From NCBI GenBank assembly GCA_013396635.1, contig WBMW01001308.1, forward strand, positions 820,390 through 884,389: a DNA stretch of 64,000 nucleotides, read 5' to 3'. Numbering within the stretch: position 1 is the first letter of the stretch; every line of letters begins with the position of its first letter. Origin of the DNA: Penelope pileata (lineage: Eukaryota > Chordata > Aves > Galliformes > Cracidae). Position numbers and translations under genes: made by a program. Below, in pieces: positions 35,801 to 48,900 of the stretch. The notes beneath the pieces are model-generated. The model had not been told where the DNA came from. It searched no databases and saw only the letters and a list, made by a program, of their open reading frames with translations.

Positions 35801-38800
35801 CAGAGACACACAGAGAACATGAAGCAAGGAAATATCCCTGCCCTGAGGATTTCTGAAGCTTTTCCTTTTTCCCTGGGGTTCATTTGACAGTCTAATGGCA
35901 TCACAGAAATATTCATGAGGTTCTCACTCGTGCTGTAGATGATCTTTATGACAGCCTTGGCGAATATTCAGACCAGGTATCGAGTCAAACAGCAGCATTT
36001 ATAAACCTTGTAGTAAGGGGGAAAGGGTTTTATTTGCAGGCAGAGCCCAAATGACCTAGACCTATCAGGACAAAACGAAAATGAGCTGCGCAGCCTTAGT
36101 CTCTGGGTTACTTTCAAGATACGTATATAAAAAGTATTTAATATGGTTTTAGTAATAAACTATGCCTTTTGTTAAATCTCTTGCACCTTTCCTAACTAAG
36201 AAATCTTTCTTACTAGAGCAATTTGAGAGTGAGGAAATACATACTTGCATCAAACCCCAAAACACCCGCATATTCCCCAATTTTATGGAAATCCAATATC
36301 TGGATCCACTTGCTGGTTAACCTCAATTGTCTAGTCCAAAATCCTCACTTTGAACACTTCAAACCTTAGCATGTCTACTGTTTTCAACCACAGTCTGCTC
36401 TATATAAGCAAGCATGATGTTTGGTGTAGATTTTCTGCTCTCTGCTAAATCAGAGAGCATGCTAAAGGGTTTGGGATCTCACTTTGCAAAAGTGACGAGA
36501 AGATATAGCTAAGGCAGTGAGGTCAGTCCAGTATCCCAGTGCTGACGTAATTGCTGAAATCATCCTATGTGGTGCAGAGCTATAAAGGAGACAGTGTGGG
36601 CCCATTATAATGAGTAATGTGAATGGAAACAGGATTTGACTGGGCACAAAATATTAAACAGACACAAAATAAAACCAAATAAAAACAAATTAGCCTAATA
36701 GAAAACAAAAATAATGGGGTAAATAAAGCTGCCAGGACCATTTCAACTGCAATTTGCCTACTGACAGGAATAATCTCTAGTGCCGAGTGAAAACAAAGTT
36801 AATAATCCTTTTAGTAATGGAGGGAGATTTTATTGTTGTTCTCTTATATTTTCAATTCAAGTTATATAAAATTAAGTCTCATATATTTGAGTTGTATAAC
36901 TAGAAAATGTAGCGTTTACCCAGATTCTTTAGTTGGTTCAGTTTAAACCTTGTTCCGTACACACATTCTTCTCAATTTCACTTCCTTTATTCAAAAACAG
37001 TCTCTATTTTTTTGTGCTAAGCATTTTTACTACAGGAGTAACAAATTCACTGGCTCGTTCCTGAGGAATCTCCAGTTCCGTAACCTAATGTGTTGCACGT
37101 TTTACAAACTGATTTGTTGCTAATGTCTAGTATCTCATTTCGCATGTATGAATAAGTATCATAATTGAACTTTATCTGAAAACAAGCAAATGAATTGAAA
37201 GTCCCAGCCTCTGATATTCCAGGTTTTTCATATCTTTATAGAACTAGAACCACTTGGAAATCCTTATTATTTAATTATTCATCTGAAGGCAAGCCACAAC
37301 AAAAAGCTACCAAACAAGTTCCCTATAGAAAGCAACAGTGGACATAGAAATTTGAAATGCTATAGCCTCTCCTTCCCAAAGAACCAGTCAACACTTTCCT
37401 GAGTGATGAGAAAACTTTGGACTGGTGCAGTGCTCAAATTCTGATGCCTCCAATGAGAGTTTCACTCTCAAAGCTGATGGAGAGACAGACTCACTTGTAG
37501 GATAAGACTTCTCACCATGAGGTAGAGAATTCCAGAAGTTATTAAATGTAGACATATACAAGTGTGTGACAAGAATACTGTGTGGAAGAGATGCAGCTTG
37601 GATCACTACCCATGGAAACATTCAAACTTGAACAACATTTAGAAAATTCCTTCAATTTGAAATACTGAATCTTTTTCTTTCCTTGAGGATTGGTACTTGT
37701 CCCAATCTGACTTTCCACCCCAAACTTACATTAGCAGGTCTACTGCCTATGGGGAGATAAATGAAGCCAAAATTGGGGGCACATAAGGTCAGGTTTATAG
37801 CAGACAATATTAATTGTTCTTTTCTAAAAGAATTTAAATATTAATAAAGGTAATTTTAAGTCCTTTTATCTATGATGGAAATACATGCAAAGAATTCAAT
37901 ATATTCCTCTGCTCTCTCATCGATGTCTTGATGGACATCTAAGACCCTGTGGCACTTTGCAAATGAAAATAATTAAGTCTGCATATTACAGTAAATTGAG
38001 AATATTGCAAACACCACTCAGGATGGAGAAATGATTCATTCAAGCCTTGAGAGGATGGATGTATGGGCAGGAAATAACAAAATGAGATTCATCCTGAAAA
38101 AATAAATTAAAACATCTGGGCAAATGGAAATCATCAGAGACACAGATTTTAGTGGGAGGAAGGAACCTTGCTAATGAAATACTCATAAAAACTGTTTATG
38201 TGAGGAAGTAACTCCTTCCTAATCTCTTAAAAAAAAAGTCTGTAATAGACAAGTAAAAATACAAAAAGGAAAATTACGTGGATAAGAGTCCAGAATGACC
38301 AGGGTGTTTCGTCTGTTCACATAGAAACTAAACACCTTTTATACAGCATTGACTGGCTCTGGTGATGGAGATAAGATTCTTTTCACCCCTCCACCATGGT
38401 CCCAATCATCAGTGAGTGACCTCAATGAACATTCCTGAAACTAAGGAGGTGAAGAAAAATGACAAGAGATTACAGAAAAAAAAAAATTGCAAAAAGCCAG
38501 CTATCTGAAAGCCTTTTTCTTGAGGAGTTCTTCTCCTCAAGTCCTCACGTTTAGATGGTAAAACCTTGTCCTGCTTCAACTCATTATCTGTGCACATTAC
38601 AACCTTAGGGGTACAGAAGATCATTGTGCATCCCATGGGAAATTCCTAACTTTCGTCCTGTTCTCAAGAGGGACAAACAGCCATTAGGGAGGTTTTATCT
38701 GACCTAGACAGCTCTGAAATCTGTGGAGCTGAAACACTTCATGTGGGTTACCAAAATGCAGCTTTCCTTTTGTGTTAAGACTAAAATATGGGCTGTGAGC

Positions 38801-41629
38801 AGTGAGCCCTCTGCACATTTGCCCCGCAGTGGTCCCTCCCCAGGGCACAGCATCACAGGAATTGGTGGGATAACTGTAAACTAAGAGCACATATAGCTCA
38901 CCCACCACGGTGTGTGACACCCATGTACTCATTGCTCTCCAAAGGGATGAGTTTCAGTGCTTCTTATCAGCCTTGGGATTCTCCTGCTCTCCATTCTCCA
39001 ACATATTTTTTGGTGCCTCTCTTGCAAGCATTGAGCTTTTCCAGCTCCCCTTGGTAGCTGAGCTCTGCTTGGGGCAGTGCCTGGTATGCACACTTTGAGG
39101 GGCAAAGCTGGCTCCTCAGCAGGAGCAAGGGCTGGTTCTTTTCCCTGTTCCATGGGTGCTGCAGCTGGAGTTCCATTCGATGGCAAGAAGCACCCTGGAC
39201 TGCAGTTTGTGTACAAGACACCGTGCAAGGTAAAACTGCATCCTCTGAGCAGGGGATTGGGAAGCTCAGGTTGTTGCAGCAGTTGATGAAAGCTGGGACT
39301 TCTCATGCCCTTGATTACCTGAGTTGTGTGACCAATACAGTGAAAAATTATAATCAAATGCAGCCGTGAGTGTTCTGCTTGGAGCATCCTCCTTATGTTA
39401 ATTATTAATAATACATTTATGGGAAAAGTTCCTGTTCCAGCTCTCCATTAAATAGGATTTACATAGCCATCTGGTGTTCTGTTTAACTCTTATTAATTTT
39501 TTTTTAAAACCCAGTTTGTGTGTCTTACTGTTAATATAATTAAAACTCGTGAAAGAGAGAGGTGCTCTGGCTTTGTGATAGATTTGAAATGAGCTGCTAG
39601 CTGAGAAAATAGAGATGGGCACTCAGCATTTGCAATTAAAAGAATATAGCAACAATGGTTTGGACATTGAGAAATAAGAGAATGAATGTCACATCTTACA
39701 GAGAAACAATAGCTTTAGATCTAACGGTAAATGTCAAAATTTAAGCTCCCTGCCAATATTAAGAGTGATAAAAAAGGAACATAGCAGTATGGACAAAAAT
39801 GAGAACAGAAAATATGAAGTGTTCTGTAAAGTTGACAAACACTAGTAAAATGTTTTTGTTGTGGTACATCAAAAAAAACTGTGCATTTCCTTACTATCGG
39901 CTGTCTAAAGGAAGAATTCAAGCTAGAGTTGTCCCAGCTTCCGTGCTTACACCCCACTAGTATTAATCACACCCTGGCTTAAATAGAAATGAATTCAAAC
40001 ATAGAGAAAACTTGTGCCACCTTCATATGTCCAATATCTGATTGCGATTGTTCAAGAATTTCAAGAAAAAAACGCTCTTGTGCAATTTCCAATCAAGAAC
40101 ACGAAGTTAACTCTCTCTTAGATCTTGTAAGCCTGCCACTAACCAGCTATGGACATAGGGAATGGTGCACTGCTTCAGGGCAGAAGAACCTTTAAAGTAT
40201 CAAAACCCTACTGGAATACACCTAGTTCAGGGCTAACTAACCTGGTTCTTAGAGAGCCTGAGTGAAAAAGTGTAGAAGAGAAGCCGGTATTGTTGCCGAG
40301 ATCAGTTTTATTTTCTTTCAAAGGGAGAAGAACTCCAATCTAGCAACTCAAACCACTTTTGGCTAAAATCCACTACAAACAGCTGAATAATTACTGTTTC
40401 ACCTTAATGATGCTTTTTAATTTTACCATTTCAATGAGTAGCTGCTGGACTCTGCAGTGCTGTTTGCCCCCACACTGTGTAGCTCCCCAGCCCTCTTCTA
40501 TGCGGGGACAGCTCTGCTGCTCTCCCTACACTCAGCCCTTCTCCTCCCCTTGCTGGCAGCCCTGCGTGGCTGGAGCAGAAGGAAATCAGTCCTTTACTAA
40601 GGAGCAATGATTTCATAACACATGTTAAATGTCCGTTTCTTGAGAAGCACCCAGGACTTAATAAGTGCTCAAATGTTTGAAAATTGTTTACTTCACTCTT
40701 GACAAACTGTTCCTATTGGAATAATTCTCAAGAAATCATGAATCATTAAGATATCTAATTTGGAGGAAGTGATAACTCTAGTGAACTTGAACAGAGGATA
40801 TTTGAGTGCAGTTTTCCAAGAATCCTGGGGTACAAAGAGATTATTTAGTTCTTTCAGGTAGGGAATTAGAGTAATACAGAGTTTTTAAAGACTGCTTTGT
40901 GAACTACTGTAATTTCAGCTTTTTCCCTGCTGCGAAGCATGAAAAATTTCTTAATTTTTAACTGACCTTCTATATAAAAGACTTCAATTATATTACAGAG
41001 AGCTAAACTTACTTTCTTGCCAGTGTCTCATATATACCAGGAACTTGTTTTTCAGAAAAAAAGAAAGAAGGCCAAGTTGCCTGTGGAATCGGATTTTCAA
41101 GCAGAGATTTCACCTTCAAAAAGCGAGGCACGAAAAGCACTGTCTTTCTGGCTAAGAGCAACCATGATTTTGATGAGTGAGTTCCCTGTTCTATCACAGT
41201 GCACGCAGGGGAAGCTCAGCCTGTACCTCCAGAAACTGTGACTTATTCAGGAGCACAATCACTGAATTTGAGATGAAGGAGGTACTGTGATGGGACCAAA
41301 ATTAGCGCTAATAATTTTAACTGCATGCTACCTTCATTGCATCCCTGAAGTTTTACCATGGATACAAAGGAAGTGCAAGCTAAAAGATGACAGAACTGAT
41401 TTAAATCCATAAAATGCAAAGTGATGGCCCTCAGCCATTTCTGCCTCCTCCCAGCCTTTGTTGAGGAGGACAGCTCCTATGAGCTGGGCAGGGAATGGGA
41501 AAAACTGTCAGACCAGCTGCTACAGCTAAACACCATTCTTAGACACTGTGGATGTTTTGGCTGCAGTGCGTGAGGATGATGGAGTAACTGACTTAGGGAA
41601 GTTTAAACAAACAAGGAAGATTTTCAAAG

Positions 41630-41644
41630 TTTTTTTTTTTTTTT
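41630..41644. repeat. Run of 15 T
   Basis: An uninterrupted poly(T) tract in intron 3, flanked on both sides by near-identical CAAAG (TTTTCAAAG before, TTTCCAAAG after). Confidence 0.9.
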
Positions 41645-44542
41645 CCAAAGTTGGTGCACAGCCCTGATGAAGTTCTACGCATACAATTGCTATCCTGCCT
41701 CAGGATGAGAGTCCTTGACGTATTTCCCTAACTTTGGAAGAAAATGTGATAAAATGTACTGCATCAGCAGCTCTAAATTAAAATCGCGGATATTAAATAA
41801 TTTTCAATATGAATTGTTCTTTGCAGACTTTCATCAAATGAAACCTACTGTAGACATTTACAGATCCAATAAGAAAATGCGAATGAAGAAGCTAATGATT
41901 TTTTAAAAAAATCATTTATTTCTTAAAATTTTGAATGCAAATACTTAGCCTAGAGATTAACTTAATGAAAAAATCCATGACATTGAACAATTTTTTTTCT
42001 CCAGCCCATAGTGAAATCCTTGAGGGTATCGTGCCTAAGATTCTTCTTGCTGTTCATGGAAAGGAGCAAGCATAAAATATTTCAGAAGCTTCCCCCCTGA
42101 TTTAAGTTAGAACACTTTAATTTCTCTGGCTCATTTAGAGATTGCTGAGCTGGAGGCAAAACTGACCACCTGAATGTTGATGCTAATGATAAAGGTGGGC
42201 AGGTTATACCGGTAGGGGCAGCAGGCACAGGTGCAATCTCTTCATCAGTCCTACCTCGCCAAAGAGATAAGGTATGGGAGGATTCAGTGCTTTAGTGGGA
42301 AGTTACTCTGTGCCTTTCTCTGCATTTCACACTTGGAGGGCCAGGTGATGACTGTGAGTCGTTGTATTAGCTTTGGAATTGTGACTTGGAATTTACAGAA
42401 CCAGTCCAAGAATTTAGCAAATGTGTATAGTAATTCACCCTTCATCTCGCCCCTTTCTATTATATAATTTTCTTAAAATGAAAATAGGCTTTAGAGCACA
42501 GGTTTTGTATATGCGAGCCTAAATGTCTCTCAGCTGGGTATAAAATTTGTACCTGAAAGTTACTGCCTCTTAAGGACGTAATTATTGTGTTACCGTAACA
42601 CAATCTATTTGTTCAGCAAGTACATGTAATAAATATCAGTCTATTATCATAAGTCATTGCCAATAACCAAAGCTATCTATCCGAATGCATCTCTGCCTCC
42701 CACAAATGAAACTATCTTACTTTCCAGTGAGCAGTCAAATGCACATCTTACACGTAGACAAATACTGCCTGCTGAAAAGGATATTCTGAAAAGTGCTAAA
42801 CTGAGAGTCAAAGTGAGATTGACTAGTGTTCATGTTTATATTCTGTAATTATCAGTTATTATCTTTGAACGACAAGTTGCTGTGATCTGCAAAGGATACT
42901 CAGCTTTCCTGGGTATTTGAAGTTATTTACACATAACAAGACCAACTGTGTATGATCTATCACAGATGCTATACATCAGTGGTTCTGCGTTATGAACTGA
43001 TACACTAATATAAAATATAAGGAATGGAGGAAATGTTCCTCTGAAATAGACTAAGCTAGGACAAATGTGCTCAAAGCAGCATGATTGCTAATAGCAATTC
43101 AGCTCTGGGTAATGGTCTTGATATCAAAAGGATGGCAAATATTTCAAAGAATAAACAAGAAAGAAGATGCAGAAAACTTCATTCATTGTAAGAGCTTGAG
43201 GTTCTGACCAGTTTTGTGGTAACTCTCAGACTGTGGGTCACTGGGGACTACTTCTTGATGATGTGCTATGAGTGTCTTCTTGTTGAGTTCATCTTCTAAA
43301 AGAGCATCAGATCAAGTTTGCTCCCATGTTACCAAAGCAACAGTTTAAACAGCTGAACTCGACCCAGTTTGTTGAAAGGCATCTTACTAAACATGGTCTG
43401 AGATGCTATATGCTCAGTGTTGGTGATGGAACGATGCAGACACACAACATCCTACGAAAATGTATTTGGCTCCATACCATGTGCTTCTACATGAAAGCAA
43501 TTCATTTCAAATAAGAGTTTTAAGATTCTCTTTAATTAATGGCTTTCACAACAGGAAAAGACCTTCTCTGGCCTGCATAGTAACACAGTCAAGAGGCAAA
43601 CTGCAGCAGGTGATGGTTTTGCAAGGGAAAAGAGTGGCAGATGTTAGCTTGAAAATTTGGAACGCTCTTCCAGACCCATTGCATGAGCCCAGTTTCCATC
43701 ACTGCATATTGTAGGAGCAATTAATTGGTACCACCCAGACCCATAATTTGCCAGAATCAAATTTTTCATTCATGGAACATATTTCCATGAAGTGTTTTAT
43801 TTATTTTAAAAAATAAAACTTTTTTTTTTAATTCTTAAAATACACATCTTTCCTCTATTTACTAGACTTGGTGGAAATCTGAACGTTTAGAATACAGTTG
43901 TGGAGTTTAAGGAGAATGGAAGCTAGGAATCTATCACTTTTCAGCAATCTTTATCTATTTTCACATTATTTAAAAAAAATAATAACATTTGAGTTCATCA
44001 GAAATTTAGTTTTGAAGTTTTAATCTAACTGAAGGGTTGGTCTGATAGCTTCAGTAAGGCTACAAAACAAACAAATCCTCAGTCTAAGTGAAAGATCTAA
44101 TTGGAAGAAAGACGGTCTGGGACTGGTGAGGAGCTGATTTAAGTTCTTTGGTTTTATGCTTTAATTTATGACCAAAGCTGCCACAGTGCCTGCTAGGTTC
44201 ATCTCTACCCTCTATGCAAGTCACAGTGAAGGAAAGAAGACCCTCAGTTTTGTACAGAACCACATCCTGGCCCCTGCTGATGTCTCCACTGACATCATCT
44301 ATGTATCCGTTTCTATCACGTTAAAAGAAATGCCATACCTGTCATAATATGCCCTTTGCAAATATCCATCTCCAAAGTGAAGTATGTGAGGAATGTAAAT
44401 CATACCATCAAATACTAAAACTCATGGAAAAGTCTTGGTCCCACTGAAATCTATCTTTCACTTATTATTTTCCAGGTGACATCAAGGAATAATAATTTAT
44501 ATGTGAAGATGTGTCTGCCAGACACCCAAATAAATGGCTTAC

Positions 44543-44725
44543 CTTTTTGACCTCGTACTTAATAGCCAGTTTAATTCTGCTCAGACTCGGCCGGTGGTGC
44601 TCAGGGCACAAATGTATGTTCACATCTCCATTCAGAATCGCCTCAACTTCTTCGGTGTCTCTGCACAGGTCCAGTACCCCCACTACAAAGTCCTTGCATT
44701 GCATAGATAGCTTCCTGTAGTCATT
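44543..44725 (-). CDS. TRPC7: TRPC7 exon 3: linker-helix region (residues 261-321)
   Basis: The exon is 183 bp, exactly 61 codons, phase 0 at both ends. The acceptor is TTTCCCTTAG before AATGAC and the donor is AAG/GTAAGC. It begins NDYRKLSMQCKDFVV, continues with LDLCRDTEEVEAILNGDV, and ends SLSRIKLAIKYEVKK. These are cytosolic linker helices between the ankyrin repeats and the membrane. The short stretch NIHLCPEHHRP after NGDV is the part that differs most between TRPC3, 6 and 7, and it also looks unlike the mammalian TRPC7 version I recall. Because the exon is symmetric, skipping it would leave the frame open. Confidence 0.95.
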
Positions 44726-45834
44726 CTAAGGGAAAACAGAGAAACACAAGCTGTTTAACTGTGCATTTGGGAGCGTGCCTCAAACAGCAACAACAAAAAC
44801 AACCCAGAAAGAGCAGCTGTGAGCAAGGTTACTTCTGGAAAACTTGCTGGCTGGAATAGTAAGAAAGCACTTGATTTCAGCCAGCATAGAGGTAGCCTTT
44901 TACAAATATATGCAAACTCTTCTCACAATTAATTAGCGAAGTTTCTATCAGCAGCATATCTCAAGTTACTATAAAACACTCTCTGCAGAATGAGTAAACA
45001 ATTTATAAAGAAATTTTGATTTAAATGATCATACAATTTCTTCTCTGTGTATGACATATCTTCTAGAAATATGAAAAGATATCCCAACAAAAGTCTTTCT
45101 AATGGGTTTGAATTTACATCAAATTTTCCTTTGCCAGAAACAATTTCTTTAATAAATTCCAAGGAGTTACAGATTGCTACATCAAGCTGCAGCATCACAC
45201 CCAGATGTGTTCAAATGAATTACATAGCTGTAACACCAATTTCAGTTTCCAATATATTACCCAACAGTTTGGCTAATCTGTTCCAAAAGAGCATCCAGAG
45301 GATAATTTCTGTCATAACACTTTTGCAAGAAATAGGACCTCAGAAACTCAACCTGATTTTCTATGAAATAATTTCACCTTGCAAACCCAATCTACATTAA
45401 TGGGAAAAGGGATGGTATGTAGCTGACTTGATAGATGGCTAGAACAGCAATTTCACTGCCTTAAATTGTGATTGATTTTCACATGCTGACACTTAAAAAT
45501 GAGGAAAATGCCACCATCTGAGTAAATGAAGTAAATTAGAACACAATTAATGCTACCATTAATATCCTAACAAAATGGTGATATTAAAGACTTGATGCAA
45601 CAAATAGGAATAATAAGCATAAGACAAGCTCTTACTGACTTGAGAGATCTTTTCAAATTAAGTTTGATGAGTTAATTACATTCATCAGCTTATCTAATTA
45701 AGCAAGAAGCCAAAAAAGAAGATAGCTAAACCTGACTTTGGTGAAATGATAACAGTAACCTGGCTTTGTACGCCTGTATTTTCTAAATTATTAATTCTAA
45801 CATTTACACATAGCAACATATTAGCCTTCCGTGT

Positions 45835-45925
45835 TAAGCAAAGATCTCAAAGCACTGCACACACATTAGTTAATTAGGCAGCACAGCACTGACTGAAAGA
45901 TGGTTTCACACTTAGAGGTGGCTAA
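45835..45925. repeat. Old interspersed repeat, probably the same family as the 23.9-kb copy
   Basis: AAGATCTCAAAGCACTGCAC and ACACATTAGTTAATTAGGCA resemble the 'gatctcaaagcactttacaaa...ttaatta' block of L3/MIR-like ancient repeats and parallel the first block of the copy at 23.9 kb. The later blocks are not clear, so the call is tentative. Confidence 0.45.
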
Positions 45926-48900
45926 ATTTCTTCGAAAGTGATGGAGTTTTTTTTGCCCTTCAGAACTTCTTGATAATGAACATTTTCATAAAGAAGTTGA
46001 TTTAATAACTTTGCTGTGGCTTTTGAGGTTCATCCAATGCCCTCCTCACGCATACACTTTGGTTACTATTCTGTCACAAAGGCTGAAGGCTCTTTCCCAG
46101 GTCAGGTCAGGATAGAGCAATGTTAATGCCTTACCTTTTTAAGTAAATGTTTATTTACACAGCTTCCACTTTTAGGAGACACAACCTGTGGAGACCCACA
46201 GCCTCACATTTATTTCCTAGACTTGTAGTTTCATGCATGAGGATTGGCCACTAATACTGGGATTCACATTAACCCCTTAAGCAAGTGATGTGGGAAGTGA
46301 GGTTCCTGTCTGTGTTCTTGGTTCCTCAGCCCTGAGCTCTTTAGGAGAGCAAGACATCTATCCCAAGACAGCTCTCTTGCCCAATGGGTCAGTAAGGAAG
46401 AGCTGTTTCACCCAGAAAAAAATATATATATCTACCAATAGTTGCATGTTGCTGGAAAGGACTTCAGGGGTGGGATGGGAGCATTCTCGCAGAAAGTGGA
46501 ATTTGCCATTACTGAAAGGTGTTTGTGAGAAAAGGCTGAGGAGGAAGGCTGGGGAGTAACCTGTATTTTAGTGATGAGACCCTCTGTGCGGTGGAGCTAG
46601 TGATATTGCATCCTGCTATCTGCTTAAAATGTTGAAGGCTGGGTTTCTCAATTCCTTCTTGAGCACTATAATCATTCACCATGTTGTAACTGTGGTGCCC
46701 ACAAATGGAGATCAGCAAGAGCTTCCAACCTTCATTAAAAGGGGACAATACAATCACAAGCACGTATTTATCTCTGGTAGAGCAGGAGCATGCCTCATGG
46801 GAAAAACTGGGACACTGTCTTGTATAAAACGGTCAAATTAGGACACTAAGATTTAAAATGCCTTCAAGGTCAGGCAGAAAATGATTGCACATCAGCATCT
46901 AACTCTAGCACCTAAGTATTTTGTGGAGAGAGGGTTTGCAGAGTGAATGTTAACAAATAGCATGAATTAGGGTCTAAAAAGCAAATGAAAGGCAGGTTGT
47001 ACTGTATGGATTCGAAGTGTTCCTCTCTAATCAATTCTGTGCTTTAATCTTCACCATGCCAAGATGTGTTTTAGCACATAAAACACCTGCCTGCTCACTG
47101 AGGGAATAGATGCCAAATGCGAATCTCAGCCTGGAAATAACAGCAGAAATTGTGAAGGACGGGAAATGTAGATAAATCAGAAAACAGATGTAGGCTGAGA
47201 ATGAAATGCATAACTGGCCCAGGTAATGGAGACACTTAGCCCAGCAGACTTTAAAGAAACAAGGGTGACAACTTTGCTAAACTGTAATACCATTCCCTGT
47301 TTATACACTGTTTACAAAGTTCACAAGCTTATCTCTTAGCCAGCATATTTTAGGTAATTCTCATCACCATTTACACATCATCTGAACAACTAGTATGTAT
47401 TAGCTCTGATTATTTTTCCTCTTTTGCTTCCTTTAAGGAAAGCAGTTTAGTTGGCAACTAGGAAAGTGCTTCTAAAGCAACTGTAAACTGCAGACTCCCA
47501 GCTGGCAAACTCCATCAAGACTCAACTCCATTCATGTCTCATGCAAGCCTAGTGTTGCTTCTGATTCTGTACATTTGCAGAGGCTATGGATGATTTTTCT
47601 AATCAAAATTATTTACTCCAATTTTTAAGTAAACCAGAGAAACAGCATGATCTACCCAAGATACAGGATGTATAAAGAATAAAATAAAATACCTTCCAAT
47701 CAATATGCAACTGGACAGGAGAACAGCTTACTGCTCTCGAGAGACATTTCTTGCATATTAAAACAAATCTCAAGGATCACTGGAAGTGCTGTGCCTTCTG
47801 ACTGGATTCCTCCTACAAAATCATTTATCATTTTGTTCTGGCTTCCTTGATGGTCACAGACAGCATAGAAAATCCTATTCTGCTTGCTAATGAGAACACA
47901 CACAGCACTTAGTGATTCTCCCAATGTCAGTGTCTTTCCCTTTGCTAACAGTTTGTTGGCTGTATCTTTACTAAAAACTGAGATTAACATCCAAGCTTCT
48001 CCTGACCCTGCCTTGCACAGAGCAGCTTTGATGACGCAAAGCAGAAGTGACCTACCTGCATACAAAATACTGAACTGTGAGTCATAGGAAGGGGCAAAAA
48101 GCTGAGAGAAGCCTAGAGGATGCACAAGCACAATGTCGGTAATATTGGTGTATATGCCAGTGCTGCATTTGGGAGCTTCTGAGATACTGCATTAGGAGTG
48201 TTTGACAGGGGTGGGATGATGTTTTGAGAAGGATGAAAACCCCTAGACCAGGGCAGGGGTCCGGGAGGGATGGCAGAGTCAGGAGCAAACCCAGCTCAGC
48301 TCTCTGGCAGCGCTGCGAGAGCAGCCAGGTTTGTACCAAGGCAATGGCAACGACCCAACGCTTTCTAAGTACTCCGATTAACTACACGTTAGAGAACAGA
48401 GTAGGAGTTTCATAAAGCAGATCAATCTTTACAATAATGAAACCCACAGATTATACATAAGGGATGCTGGGCCCTCATCCTGACAAGCTGAGCACTGTCG
48501 AAGCTCAGGAAGGAAGATGAAGGATGCAAGCAAGTGCACAGGAATGCCAGCCTGCTTCAGATAACACATGGAACAGTATTTTATTTCCTATTGTGACAGC
48601 AAGAAAAGAAAGATCAGGCTGATGCTTGAGAATGTTACAATATTTTTTTAAAAAACTAGAACACATTAAAAGAATTCCCAATTAGTTATTTCCTGGCACT
48701 GTTGTGCATGTGGAGTGAAAAATGTCTGATTTTGCTGTTTTGAAAAGGCTGATGGTGCTTGTCATTCACTGCAATTTCTCTGAGTACCCTGTTATTATCT
48801 GTTGATTATGTTCTAAATGAACTCTGTCATATCTCTGCATCTGTTCAAAGCCACACAGATTTCTTCAGACGAGGGCTGTTTCAGGTCAGAGGGATAGAGT

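Larger units (their letters stand above)
29640..44542 (-). other. TRPC7 intron 3 (14,903 bp), no other gene seen
   Basis: Bounded by donor AAG/GTAAGC and acceptor CTCTTACAG. It contains an ambiguous base at 29800, T-rich runs near 31481-31506 and 41630-41644, and a 9-bp perfect stem at 38519-38541. I recognise no coding sequence, structured RNA or full-length mobile element. Confidence 0.85.

Noticed and set aside
38929..39387. Minus-strand open frame of 152 codons in intron 3
   Set aside because: Pro/Ala/Gln-rich translation of a locally GC-richer stretch. No conserved motif, and other frames over the same bases are also open.
47700..48131. Minus-strand open frame of 143 codons in intron 2
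   Set aside because: No recognisable content, and no acceptor or donor pair that would add it to TRPC7 in frame.
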